The translations under genes were made by a program, and so were the position numbers. The notes beneath the pieces are model-generated. The model was given only the letters and a program-made list of their open reading frames with translations, had not been told where the DNA came from and ran no database searches. From CAYIHX01 sp964363305 (GTDB taxonomy: Bacteria > Bdellovibrionota > UBA1018), in NCBI GenBank assembly GCA_964363305.1, contig CAYIHX010000003.1, positions 62,001 through 126,000 of the forward strand: a stretch of 64,000 bases of DNA. The letters are read 5' to 3'. Position 1 is the first letter of the stretch. Every line of letters starts with the position of its first letter. Shown here one piece after another: positions 26,158-35,280 of the stretch.

Positions 26158-26694
26158 TCAATCCACGATCGCCCGGCGCCTCTTCCCCAGCAAATCGCCC
26201 GTCTCTCCATCGAACCAGCTCACCCACTCTCCCTCCGGGACCTCGAATGCAGGTCGCGGTTTCACTTGGGGGCTGCTCTGGAAATAAACTCGCTCAGCTG
26301 CGGAAAACCGAGCCTCACCCAGCCAACGCACGGTTGAGAGAGGCGGAAGGTCGAACGAGCCGAGATCACTCTCTCTCCCTGTTTCTCGGCCCGCGCGATC
26401 GTACCGAATCGTCAGACCTCGCGGGGGTTCTAGCCTGAGGCCGTTCGCCATCTGACGCCACTCTCTCACCGCGCTCAACTCACTTGCTCCTGAAGAGAGT
26501 TCCCTCAACTCAACGACCGGTGACGCTTTTGAATAGGGGACAGGGGGCTTTTCTTTCATCTCTTCCAGTTTCGCCTGAAGCGGCGTAGGCACAGTCGGCG
26601 TCGGAATTGCGGGGTCATGACTCCTCGGCCACCCAAAATACAGAGCGGCATAGAAACCCATCAGCACCAGGACGACCGTCGTTCTTCTGTTCAT
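26158..26694 (-). CDS. Membrane-anchored protein of unknown function
   Basis: A 178-residue protein with an N-terminal membrane span (about residues 5-22), a Pro-rich linker and a C-terminal soluble domain that is probably periplasmic ('NGLRLEPPRGLTIRYDRAGRE', 'VSWFDGETGDLLGKRRR'). It begins 8 bases after the end of a thermolysin-like lipoprotein gene on the same strand, so the two are likely co-expressed; whether it inhibits or assists the protease cannot be told. Confidence 0.65.
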   Translation of the reverse strand: MNRRTTVVLVLMGFYAALYFGWPRSHDPAIPTPTVPTPLQAKLEEMKEKPPVPYSKASPVVELRELSSGASELSAVREWRQMANGLRLEPPRGLTIRYDRAGRETGRESDLGSFDLPPLSTVRWLGEARFSAAERVYFQSSPQVKPRPAFEVPEGEWVSWFDGETGDLLGKRRRAIVD

Positions 26695-26702
26695 GGCACT
26701 CC

Positions 26703-28541
26703 TCAGTGCACCGAAAGCTGGTACTCAAGCACTTCCGGCTCGGGCGATCCATTTGCCGCAAGGACTGAAACCCGAAAAAATACTCGTTCCCCTGAATGCG
26801 CCGTTTTCCGAACCTTCAACCAAAGTCCGCTCCCCGGGCTACGATTTCCCAATCCCCAGGTGCTGAGAAAGGAATTGCCGAGCGGAAGCCAGGTCTGCTC
26901 GATGTCATGCGTCGCTCTCACAAACGAAAGCCCATTCACCTTTTGGTAATAGAGTTCGACAACGGGTTTCCCGTCCTTGCCCAGGAGTTGGCCCGAGTTG
27001 TGAGGAGATCCGATGAAATCCACTGGCCCGCTCAGAATTTCCACCTGCACTCTCAACCCTGCTGCCGTCAGCTCGTCGCGATTCTCGATGTCAAACCACA
27101 CCTGCACCGTCTCACCCGCATCGAGGTCTCCATTGCGCTCGGCCCGACTCGCATCAATGACCTGCAAAGAAAATCGATCAAGACCCAATTCACGTTCATT
27201 TGCCCGAAGCTCATCCACACCATCCTCAACGGAAGGCTGGAGCGCTCGTGCCCAACCCTGCTGAAGCTGACGCACTCGATACACGCCACGCCTTTCCAGA
27301 GCGCGCTGAACGGCCTCCACCTGCGCCGCGGAAAGGGACATCAGCTCCGCCGCTTCGACGAGTGCCCTTGCCATCTGCGTGAAACGAATAGGCGAATAGA
27401 CGACCGCGGTCGGGTGCGGCAGTAGGCGGACCGCCTCATGAGCCAGCCGGATAAATAGTCCCCGATCCTGCTGCAGAGATTCGTACACATCCCACAACAT
27501 GCCCGTGGCAAGACTGCTCGCATTGTGGATGCGGTCCCATCGCTCAAATGACCTCGCCACATTCCGTATAGTCACTCCATTTAAGAATGGCCACCCAAGC
27601 CCATCGGGATAGCGGTAAGGAACTCGTTCGTCCCTCGCGGAAAAGCCGTCCGCGAGATCGGCGCAGGTCGGAAACCGCGAATCGTAAGGAGGGCAGCGAT
27701 GCGCGCCACGCGCCGAAGAACGCGCGCCAAAAAGACTCCCCATCACCCAAGGGCTAAAAACCTTCGCATCGAGGCCGGACGCAAGCTTGGGTTGAACGTA
27801 CACGAGAGCCATGACATCCGAAATCGCCTCGTTCAACGCCCCGGCCTCGTCGTTAGGCAGCCGATTCAGGTCGTAAACCATCGAATAGTGATCGCTCGTT
27901 GAAAGATGTTGAAGCTCGTGCGCGATCACGCCACCGTCTTCGGCAGTAGAGATCCCCGCTTGCCTGGGGGAGGTTCCGAAGCAGGCCTCTCGGCGAAACT
28001 CTCCGTTCTTCAACGGAATCCGCACCACGAACGCGTTCTCTTCCAACCGGCAATGCGCCACGAGACGCAGGGGCGTGGAAGGTGCGGATATAGCAGCCTC
28101 CGCCAACATTTGCTGAAATGCGTCCCCGTGCGCATAGGCCATGCCCTCGGCAAAACGAGAATCGCTTCGGTCAAAACGAAACTCCTGCTTCTCCGAATAG
28201 GCGCCGTATCGGCCACTGCATGTCAGCCCGTTTCGAACATCCACCCGGTCGCCCGCCAAGACCCCTTGCCCTCGCAGTCGACTCAGCCCGAGCTCACGCT
28301 TGAGACTCTCGACATCGTCCTTGGCTGACACTCGCAAGTCCGTCCGCCCCGACTGGGAGATCGGATCAGGATCAAATCCTAACGCCACACCCCGGGCCCC
28401 CACCCCCGAAACCAGCCGATCAGGGGCGCAACGCCCCTCCCCGTCCGAACGGTCGTCTGAAGCGCACGCTGCCCACAAACAGCCTCCCACCACCATTGCG
28501 ATCATTCCCTGAGCCGAAAACCCCCGAGACCCCATACTCAA
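26703..28541 (-). CDS. Thermolysin/fungalysin-like lipoprotein metallopeptidase
   Basis: A 612-residue lipoprotein (lipobox 'LWAAC', followed by Ser-Asp-Asp). The catalytic region has HELQH (208-212) and a downstream 'NEAISDVMA' with Glu238, the zinc-ligand pattern of the M4/M36 gluzincins. A beta domain follows at about residues 460-610 ('NGDLDAGETVQVWFDIENRD'), similar to domains seen after such peptidases. It should be a zinc protease held at the outer membrane or in the periplasm. Met1 and Met3 are both possible starts. The small membrane-anchored gene downstream follows after 8 bases. Confidence 0.85.
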   Translation of the reverse strand: MSMGSRGFSAQGMIAMVVGGCLWAACASDDRSDGEGRCAPDRLVSGVGARGVALGFDPDPISQSGRTDLRVSAKDDVESLKRELGLSRLRGQGVLAGDRVDVRNGLTCSGRYGAYSEKQEFRFDRSDSRFAEGMAYAHGDAFQQMLAEAAISAPSTPLRLVAHCRLEENAFVVRIPLKNGEFRREACFGTSPRQAGISTAEDGGVIAHELQHLSTSDHYSMVYDLNRLPNDEAGALNEAISDVMALVYVQPKLASGLDAKVFSPWVMGSLFGARSSARGAHRCPPYDSRFPTCADLADGFSARDERVPYRYPDGLGWPFLNGVTIRNVARSFERWDRIHNASSLATGMLWDVYESLQQDRGLFIRLAHEAVRLLPHPTAVVYSPIRFTQMARALVEAAELMSLSAAQVEAVQRALERRGVYRVRQLQQGWARALQPSVEDGVDELRANERELGLDRFSLQVIDASRAERNGDLDAGETVQVWFDIENRDELTAAGLRVQVEILSGPVDFIGSPHNSGQLLGKDGKPVVELYYQKVNGLSFVRATHDIEQTWLPLGNSFLSTWGLGNRSPGSGLWLKVRKTAHSGERVFFRVSVLAANGSPEPEVLEYQLSVH

Positions 28542-28627
28542 GGCCTAACCCAGTCACCCCCACACAGCAAAAGGAGCTTGAATTTTTCATGGTATGACGC
28601 ATTATGTTATGTACTATGGTCGCGGCC

Positions 28628-29455
28628 ATGACAATTCGCAAAAATGGCTGGCTCGCCTCTCTTCTCCTCCTTGCCTGCCCGGCCTGGGCCGGTTCTTATG
28701 CCGTCATCGGAGATGCCGGACTCTGGAACGCGAAAACACGCGGCGTACGCGATTCCATTCATCGAGCAGACATCCACGATCTCGTCATGCCCGGCGACAA
28801 TCTCTACCGAGGTCGCTCCTACGATACGCACTGGGCCCCTTGGCGCGAAAAGGGGTTCACCTTTCCGGTCGTGGCCATCGGCAATCACAACGGCGGTTAC
28901 GCAGAGGAAATCGAGTACTTCGGGATGCCGGGAGAATTTTATAGCGTCCATCCCGAGCCGGGCGTTCTCTTTATCGTTCTCAACTCTGACAATACCCGTT
29001 CGATCAGAAGACAGACGGAGTTTCTCCGAAAGGAACTCACTCAGGCACGAGAAAAGCTTATTTTTGTCGTTTTCCACCACCCATTCGCGACAATCAGCCC
29101 CAGACACGAGTGGGAGGAGAAAGAGGACTTTCACCTCAGCACCACCCCGCTCCTGCTCGCATGGCGCAATAAGATCACGGCCGTCTTGCTTGGGCATGAC
29201 CATCTCGCAACCTGGTTTGAAATGGATGGACTACAGGCCTTCGTCTCGGGCGCGGCTCATGAAGTGCTCGCGACCCAACCGGTCACCGGGCGACAGCGCG
29301 GCCTGCGCATAAAAACCCAATGTCTTTTGGGGAGCCAACCCTCCTGGCTGCGCTTGGAAACCGACCCTAAAAACGGAATCGCCCATTTCGATTTCATCCG
29401 CGCTCAGGATGACACGATTCAATGCTCGGCTTCGCTCCCCCTAAGAAGTCACTAA
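28628..29455 (+). CDS. Exported calcineurin-like metallophosphoesterase
   Basis: A 275-residue exported protein with signal peptide ('RKNGWLASLLLLACPAWA'). It follows the purple-acid-phosphatase/calcineurin pattern: 'YAVIGDAG', 'DLVMPGDNLY' (GDN), 'VVAIGNHN' (GNHN), 'VFHHPFAT' and 'AVLLGHDHLATWF' (GHDH). It is a periplasmic phosphatase or phosphodiesterase; substrate unknown. An AAGGAG at 28570-28575 lies too far upstream to serve this start, and the ATG at 28604 is an alternative. The 3' end overlaps the convergent threonine ammonia-lyase gene by 15 bases. Confidence 0.85.
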   Translation: MTIRKNGWLASLLLLACPAWAGSYAVIGDAGLWNAKTRGVRDSIHRADIHDLVMPGDNLYRGRSYDTHWAPWREKGFTFPVVAIGNHNGGYAEEIEYFGMPGEFYSVHPEPGVLFIVLNSDNTRSIRRQTEFLRKELTQAREKLIFVVFHHPFATISPRHEWEEKEDFHLSTTPLLLAWRNKITAVLLGHDHLATWFEMDGLQAFVSGAAHEVLATQPVTGRQRGLRIKTQCLLGSQPSWLRLETDPKNGIAHFDFIRAQDDTIQCSASLPLRSH

Positions 29456-30691
29456 TTCCAGATCCATCACCAGTTTCCTGAGGGCGACAATGACCTGCTT
29501 GCTGTGTTCATGCCCCCGCGTCTCCAAAGTAAGGGCCACCTTGGTCTGATCGATATGCGCGGAAGGCTCGCTTCGATCATGAATTGCTTGAATAATATTC
29601 GCGCCTTCGGCCGCGAGTAAGGCTGTCAGACCCGCCAAGGTACCTGGTCGATCCGACATCAATACGTTCACTCGGATCCGTCTCCCCGCATGAACCAATC
29701 CACGATCGATGACCCGTCCCAGGACATTCACGTCAATGTTCCCGCCGCTGATCATCACGACCACCTTTTTGCCGCGAATCTCTTTTTTCCTCTCTTCAAG
29801 CACTGCGAGCGAAAGCGCGCCCGCCCCTTCACTGACGATCTTCGCCTTTTCGAGCAAGACAAGAATTGCCGCCGCGATCGCCTCGTCATCCGCCGTCAGC
29901 CACTTATCCACCAATGGCGCAATCAACTTCCTCATCCGCTCACTCGCCTCCGCAACGGCAATCCCGTCCGCGAAAGTATTCGCCGATTCCAATTTGACCG
30001 CATGGCCCGCTCGAATCGAGTTCACCATCGAGGGCGAGCCCTCCGCCTGGCAAGCCCAGATTTCCGTCTGCGGCCGAAGCCCCTTCACGGCCGTGGCCAC
30101 GCCTGCGACCCAACCCCCTCCGCCCACGGCGCCCACGATGATGTCGACGTCCGGGAGGTCATCAAGAATTTCGAGACCTGCGGTACCTTGTCCGGCAATC
30201 ACACCGGCGTCATCAAAGGCATGGATATACACCCGTCCCGATTTCTTCGCGATTCGCTGCGCTTCCGCATATGCATCATCATAGCCCTCGCCAAATTGAA
30301 TGATCTCCGCTCCCAGCGCTTTCGTATTCTGCACTTTGAGCAATGGAGCGGTTTTCGGCATCACAATCAGCGCGTCCACCCCGAGGGCTCGAGAGCCCCA
30401 AGCTACCCCCTGAGCATGATTGCCCGCGCTGGCGGCCACCACGCCACGGGCTTTTTCCGCCTTCGTCAGCAAGGCGATTCGATTCGTCGCACCACGAATT
30501 TTGAATGAGCCGATCGGCAGCATGTTCTCAAGCTTGAGATAAAGCTGGCATCCCAGGCGCTCAGAAAGCCAGGCGTTGTATAAGAGCGGAGAAGGCCGGA
30601 GGTACCCTTTCAGAAGCTGGCGCGCATTCTGAATATCAGACAGTGTGACCGAAAATTTTTTCGACCCTCGAGTAGTCTTCCGCTTGGCCAT
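29441..30691 (-). CDS. ilvA: Threonine ammonia-lyase (single ACT domain)
   Basis: A 416-residue PLP enzyme that deaminates threonine to 2-oxobutanoate, feeding isoleucine synthesis or catabolism. The PLP lysine is Lys64 in 'GSFKIRG', 'AASAGNHAQGVAW' binds substrate and 'GAVGGGGWVAG' binds the phosphate. One C-terminal ACT domain (about 330-416) suggests allosteric control. The form with one ACT domain is close to catabolic TdcB-like and short IlvA enzymes, so ilvA versus tdcB cannot be settled. The start at 30691 is set by AAGGGG 7-9 bases upstream. Confidence 0.92.
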   Translation of the reverse strand: MAKRKTTRGSKKFSVTLSDIQNARQLLKGYLRPSPLLYNAWLSERLGCQLYLKLENMLPIGSFKIRGATNRIALLTKAEKARGVVAASAGNHAQGVAWGSRALGVDALIVMPKTAPLLKVQNTKALGAEIIQFGEGYDDAYAEAQRIAKKSGRVYIHAFDDAGVIAGQGTAGLEILDDLPDVDIIVGAVGGGGWVAGVATAVKGLRPQTEIWACQAEGSPSMVNSIRAGHAVKLESANTFADGIAVAEASERMRKLIAPLVDKWLTADDEAIAAAILVLLEKAKIVSEGAGALSLAVLEERKKEIRGKKVVVMISGGNIDVNVLGRVIDRGLVHAGRRIRVNVLMSDRPGTLAGLTALLAAEGANIIQAIHDRSEPSAHIDQTKVALTLETRGHEHSKQVIVALRKLVMDLELVTS

Positions 30692-30758
30692 TCGAATCCC
30701 CTTCTTTCGCTGCATCAATCATGAGCTAACCGGTTGAAATAACAAGATGAATTATTAA

Positions 30759-30809
30759 ATTGAATTGATTCAATAGTTGGTTGACGCAACGCGCCCTGGG
30801 GACTAATGT
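30759..30809 (+). promoter_or_regulatory. Promoter and palindrome between divergent genes
   Basis: TTGACG (30781-30786), 17 bases, TAATGT (30804-30809) gives a good sigma70-type promoter for the gene at 30834. Just upstream is a perfect 7-2-7 inverted repeat ATTGAAT-TG-ATTCAAT (30759-30774) that could be an operator for either divergent gene. Confidence 0.5.
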
Positions 30810-30833
30810 CCCGCTCGAAACGGAGAACCTTGC

Positions 30834-32030
30834 GTGACCGATCGTTGGCTCCAGTTCCTCTGCGGTCTAGCGATAGCGATGAATTTCGCTATCCCCCCAG
30901 TCAGCGCGTCTCCATCCGCCGCCGTTCTGAAAAGCCCCCTCCTCAACTTAGTAGACGACTTCGTTCGAGAGGCGGTATCCGCCACCCCGGAATGGCGGGC
31001 CCTTGAAATCAGACGAAACACCATCCGTGCGCAAGCAAGCGGACTCGAGATCGTTCAGTTCGATCGCGAGGTCATGAGTCAGCTTCGTGAGATCCAGGAT
31101 ATCGTCGAAGCGAGACGAAGGATGACCCGCTCTCCACGACCAGGCTCAGAGCGTGAACTCGTCGAGGTCTTAGCCCATTCCAAACTTCAGATGGCTGAAG
31201 ACCTCGCGGACCTTTCCAGAGGCGCCGACGAAATTCTCACCAGCGAACGATACGACCTCGTCGGACTGGCCCGTGCAAGTGTTCGCGGCACCCCGCCCGC
31301 GGAGCTTCAATTTCTCCGCAAAGCACAGGTCGATCCCATTTTTTCGGCACCGCAAGGGCTGAGAATAGTCAGCGAGGCGGAATATCAGGCTGCCGTGCGG
31401 CTCTCCCAATCTGGCAGACCACCGATGGCCGCTCTTTCAGCACAAGCGAGAGAGGCCCGAACTTGGTTCTCTCGGCTCGACCACTGCGTCCGTACCTCCC
31501 CCGTGATCGAGCGGACCAACCGTCAGCAATTTTTCTTCGCCTCTGATCTCGCTCAATCGCTCTCCATCACCGCGTTCGGCTATATCGCTGGCGCTGGTGA
31601 GCACAAAGTCGACTGGAGCTATCTGCCTGTGGATCTCGCTCTCACCGTCTTCGACAAGTGGGCCGGATCGAAAATCTCGTTTGGGAGATCTTCCTTTCGA
31701 GTCCGTTACATGTGGGCCACCTTCTACAACGAAGCCAGGGTCGCGCTTGACGCCGCCGTCTATGTCATCAAGCCGGACGATGAACAAACGATCCGTGAAC
31801 GCCTCCCGATGGCCCAGGCTCGGTCAGAATGGGGCACCATTTGGAACGCATCGAGCACGATCAGCAGCACGACTCTCTCGACCATCCTGGGCGGCCTGGA
31901 GTGCTTCTCGCCCTCCGCTGGCACCCGAACGTTTGTCTCTATGGTTCGCCTCGGCAATTCTCTGGCGCGCTCCTTTTTCTTCTATCACGGCCGCCAAATG
32001 TACCTTGACCATGATCTAAGCGAACGATAA
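30834..32030 (+). CDS. Exported protein of unknown function
   Basis: A 398-residue protein starting with GTG; GGAG at 30821-30824 and a promoter at 30781-30809 support the start. A signal peptide (about 1-25, ending VSAS) is followed by a largely helical domain (about 30-200) and a C-terminal half with hydrophobic stretches ('SLSITAFGYIAGA', 'TISSTTLSTILGGLECF') that may enter a membrane. No family is recognised. It runs alone between ilvA and the PHP gene. Confidence 0.72.
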   Translation: MTDRWLQFLCGLAIAMNFAIPPVSASPSAAVLKSPLLNLVDDFVREAVSATPEWRALEIRRNTIRAQASGLEIVQFDREVMSQLREIQDIVEARRRMTRSPRPGSERELVEVLAHSKLQMAEDLADLSRGADEILTSERYDLVGLARASVRGTPPAELQFLRKAQVDPIFSAPQGLRIVSEAEYQAAVRLSQSGRPPMAALSAQAREARTWFSRLDHCVRTSPVIERTNRQQFFFASDLAQSLSITAFGYIAGAGEHKVDWSYLPVDLALTVFDKWAGSKISFGRSSFRVRYMWATFYNEARVALDAAVYVIKPDDEQTIRERLPMAQARSEWGTIWNASSTISSTTLSTILGGLECFSPSAGTRTFVSMVRLGNSLARSFFFYHGRQMYLDHDLSER

Positions 32031-32078
32031 AATTTTTCTGTTAGGCGTCTCACACGAAAGGCCGATCCAGTATCCAAG

Positions 32079-32861
32079 ATGTCGTACTTAGCTGATCTCC
32101 ATATTCACTCCACATTTAGCGACGGAAAACTCTCCATCCCTGAAATCGTTGATTTCTACGGTCCGAGAGGGTTCGGCGCGATAGCGATTACGGACCATCT
32201 CTGCGAGACTGAAAGCCTCGGCGGCATCGCGGCGCGTTTTATCGGTCATACTCTGACACCTGGCATCTTTCCCCTCTACCTCGAAATGATTCGTACTGAG
32301 GCCGCTCGGGCCTTGGATCAGTACAACATGATTCTCATCCCTGGTTTTGAACTCTCGAAAAATAACTTACTCAACGACCGGTCGGCGCACATCGTTGGCC
32401 TAGGCGTTGACCGCTTCATTCATGCCGATGCCGACGTTCGGGACCTCTGTCGCGCGATTCGCGCGCAAGGGGCGCTGGCCATCGCCGCGCACCCCGTCTC
32501 GACCCGCAAGATCGAGAAGCAAACCTATCACCTCTGGAACCGACGCAAAGAGCTTGCTCAGGAGCTGGATGCCTGGGAGGTCGCCAGCGGGCCCTATCTG
32601 TTCTCCGAGGTCTGGAAGAGCGGGCTCCCTATGATTGCGACGAGCGATCTCCATGTTCCGCGGCAAATCCAAGCTTGGAAGACTGTTTTCAGCTGCGAGC
32701 GCCATCCAGAGGCAATCTTACAAGCCATTCGCAAACAAGACCTCGAATACAAGTTCTACAGGGAGAACCTCCGCCATGGTGACAGCGCTGACCTTTGCGG
32801 CATGGAGTCTGACCACGAGCGTACTCGTCTGGAGCACCTGGCTCACCCTCAAGCGGTATAG
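32079..32861 (+). CDS. PHP-domain metal-dependent phosphoesterase
   Basis: A 260-residue cytoplasmic protein with the four PHP motifs: 'DLHIHSTFSDG' (residues 6-16), 'AIAITDHLCE', 'LAIAAHPVS' and 'MIATSDLHVPRQI'. PHP proteins of this size are phosphoesterases acting on nucleotides or sugar phosphates; substrate unknown. The coding region overlaps the following glycosyltransferase-glucosidase gene by 86 bases, so the two are translationally linked. Confidence 0.88.
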   Translation: MSYLADLHIHSTFSDGKLSIPEIVDFYGPRGFGAIAITDHLCETESLGGIAARFIGHTLTPGIFPLYLEMIRTEAARALDQYNMILIPGFELSKNNLLNDRSAHIVGLGVDRFIHADADVRDLCRAIRAQGALAIAAHPVSTRKIEKQTYHLWNRRKELAQELDAWEVASGPYLFSEVWKSGLPMIATSDLHVPRQIQAWKTVFSCERHPEAILQAIRKQDLEYKFYRENLRHGDSADLCGMESDHERTRLEHLAHPQAV

Positions 32862-35280
32862 GGCCGCCGCGACCCAACTCAAAGCTCCGCTCGGCTTCTT
32901 TCCGGTCTCGATCCTCAAACCGCTGAAAGGCGCTGACCCGGGTCTCGAACAAAACCTGCGTAGTTTTTTCGAAATCGATTATCCGGAGTTCGAGCTTCTA
33001 TTCAGCGTGGCGGATGGCGACGACGACGCAGTTCCCGTCGTTCAGAAACTGATCTCTGAATTTCCCAAGCGGCAGGCCCTCCTCGTCATCGGCGATACCG
33101 ACCTGGGCCCCAACCCGAAAATCAATAATCTCGTCGGCACTTATGGCCAGGCCCGGCATGACTGGATTCTCGTCAGCGACAGCAACATCCGCGTTCAGCC
33201 GAGCTACCTCAAGCGAATGGTTGCCCATGTCGGCCCAGGCGTGGGACTTGTAACGGCGGTGGTCGCCGGCCGCGCTGCCAAGGGAATCGGAGGCCATCTT
33301 GAAGCGATGGTTCTCAATACCTACTATACGAGAGGCCTGAATCTCGGTGCTGGCGTCGGTAAACCAGCCGCAATCGGAAAATCGATGCTGTTCCGAAGGT
33401 CTGACGCGAAGAGGTTCGGGGGGCTGGGCGCGCTCGCGAACTTTCTGGCTGAAGACTACATGGCGGGCGAACTCATTCGCAAACTCGGCTTTCAGGTCGT
33501 CATCATGAACGATCCAGTCGAGCAGTACATCGGCGCGCAGACCTTCGAGGCCTTCTGGCAGCGACACCTTCGCTGGGGCCGAATTCGAAAGTCACAGCTT
33601 CCACTCGCCTTCTTTGGGGAGGGCCTCACGCTCCTACCGACGACTACACTCTTCGCCGCAATCAGCCTTCCGCCGCTCTTCGGAATCTCCATCGCGACGG
33701 CCATAATGGGCCAGGTCGGCATTTCCTTTCTGTGCGACGTCCTCGTCGTAAGAGGGAGCAAACAGCCTCTCGAATTTCACTTTCCCCTGATCTGGCTCCT
33801 TCGAGAGATTCTCGCGCTCCCACTCTGGCTTCACATCGCAAGCGGCAGCACGGTGAATTGGCGCGGCAATGCGCTCAAGTTACAGCCGGGCGGGACCCTA
33901 GCCATGAAGCCACGCGTGAAACCCACGTTCCTCTGGGGCGCCGCCACGAGCAGCCATCAAATTGAAGGCGACAACAAGCACAACGACTGGTGGCATTGGG
34001 AGACAAAAGGAAACATCGATGGAGGAATTTCATCTGGAAAGGCGACTGATCATTGGAATCGCTTTTCGGAAGACCTCGACCTGGCAGCCTCCCTTGGAAT
34101 GAACACCTACCGATTCTCGGTGGAGTGGTCCCGAATCGAACCTCGTCAGGGAGAATGGGACCAATCCGCGATCGACTGGTATAAAAACCTGATCAACGAA
34201 TGCGAGAAACGAAATCTTCTCCCGATGCTAACGCTGCACCACTTTACCTCACCCCAATGGTTCGCGGAGCTGGGTGGATTCAATTCCCCTGAGGCCACCT
34301 CCCTCTTCCTGAAATATACGCGCAAAGTCGTCGAGGCGGTCGGTTCCAAAGTGCCGCTCTGGTGCACTCTCAACGAGCCCATGGTTCTAGTCGGGGGCGG
34401 CTACCTCGGCAGTTTCATGCCCCCCGCACGGTTCAACCCCAAAGGCGCCAGCCTCGCCTCGGCCACCCTTCTGGATTGTCACGCCCAGGCCTACGACCTC
34501 ATTCATCGCGAGATCACCTCGCGCTCCGGGCCTTGGAAGCGCGAGCCCATCGCGGTCGGAATCGCCCATAACATGCTCGATTTCATGCCCGCTCGATCCT
34601 GGCATCCGCTCGAGCGGATCATCTCCCGCTACCTCTTTCAATTCTACAACCGGGACTGGCTCGACGCGATCACTGGCAAACACCCCAATTTTGGCATCCC
34701 CTTCCTCATTCCTCGCTCGCGCCGAGTCCCTTCCTCTTTCGGACGCCGCACCGTCGATTTCATAGGCGTAAATTATTACACAAAAGCCTATGTTCAATGG
34801 CGTCCGAAGCAAACACTCGTCCCGGCTGTGGTCGATTCCCCTATTGGCATCCACTTCGCCCAGCCACACGAGACGAAATCAGACCTCGACTGGGCCATCC
34901 ATCCGCACGGCTTTCGAAAGCTCCTCAAGTGCGCTGCGGGATACGGACTCCCCCTGTACGTTACGGAGAACGGAATTGCGGACCGCAATGATCAGCACCG
35001 AAAAGAATACCTTCTCACTCACCTTGAAGCAGTCAGCGAAGTCATCGCAACCGGTGCCGATATTCGCGGCTACTACTACTGGTCGCTGATCGACAACTTC
35101 GAATGGGTCAAAGGCTTTGATCCCCAATTTGGGTTGATTCATATCAACTATGAAACCTTCAAAAGAACCGTTCGCCCCAGCGGAACATTTTTCAAAGAGA
35201 TCATCGCGGCCCACCAAGAAACCGACGGTACCCTCTCCGCTCCCCAGCGTGCGAAGCTCGCCATGCTTCGACGGCCCTAG
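32776..35280 (+). CDS. GT21-type glycosyltransferase fused to GH1 beta-glucosidase
   Basis: An 834-residue two-enzyme fusion. Residues 1-375 are a membrane glycosyltransferase of the ceramide-glucosyltransferase/HpnI type (GT21/GT2): N-terminal span, 'ILKPLKGADPGLEQNL', 'VADGDDDA', 'LVSDSNIRV', acidic 'AEDYMAGE' (Asp227), 'QRHLRWGR' (262-269; the (Q/R)xxRW motif) and C-terminal spans. Residues 377-834 are a full GH1 glycosidase: 'FLWGAATSSHQIEGD', acid/base Glu534 in 'TLNEPM', nucleophile Glu731 in 'YVTENGIAD'. The domains meet at 'GGTLA-MKPR'; a TAG occurs there in another frame (33899-33901), so the fusion could stem from a one-base change. The start has GGGAG about 10 bases upstream and overlaps the PHP gene. 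Confidence 0.85.
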   Translation: MVTALTFAAWSLTTSVLVWSTWLTLKRYRAAATQLKAPLGFFPVSILKPLKGADPGLEQNLRSFFEIDYPEFELLFSVADGDDDAVPVVQKLISEFPKRQALLVIGDTDLGPNPKINNLVGTYGQARHDWILVSDSNIRVQPSYLKRMVAHVGPGVGLVTAVVAGRAAKGIGGHLEAMVLNTYYTRGLNLGAGVGKPAAIGKSMLFRRSDAKRFGGLGALANFLAEDYMAGELIRKLGFQVVIMNDPVEQYIGAQTFEAFWQRHLRWGRIRKSQLPLAFFGEGLTLLPTTTLFAAISLPPLFGISIATAIMGQVGISFLCDVLVVRGSKQPLEFHFPLIWLLREILALPLWLHIASGSTVNWRGNALKLQPGGTLAMKPRVKPTFLWGAATSSHQIEGDNKHNDWWHWETKGNIDGGISSGKATDHWNRFSEDLDLAASLGMNTYRFSVEWSRIEPRQGEWDQSAIDWYKNLINECEKRNLLPMLTLHHFTSPQWFAELGGFNSPEATSLFLKYTRKVVEAVGSKVPLWCTLNEPMVLVGGGYLGSFMPPARFNPKGASLASATLLDCHAQAYDLIHREITSRSGPWKREPIAVGIAHNMLDFMPARSWHPLERIISRYLFQFYNRDWLDAITGKHPNFGIPFLIPRSRRVPSSFGRRTVDFIGVNYYTKAYVQWRPKQTLVPAVVDSPIGIHFAQPHETKSDLDWAIHPHGFRKLLKCAAGYGLPLYVTENGIADRNDQHRKEYLLTHLEAVSEVIATGADIRGYYYWSLIDNFEWVKGFDPQFGLIHINYETFKRTVRPSGTFFKEIIAAHQETDGTLSAPQRAKLAMLRRP

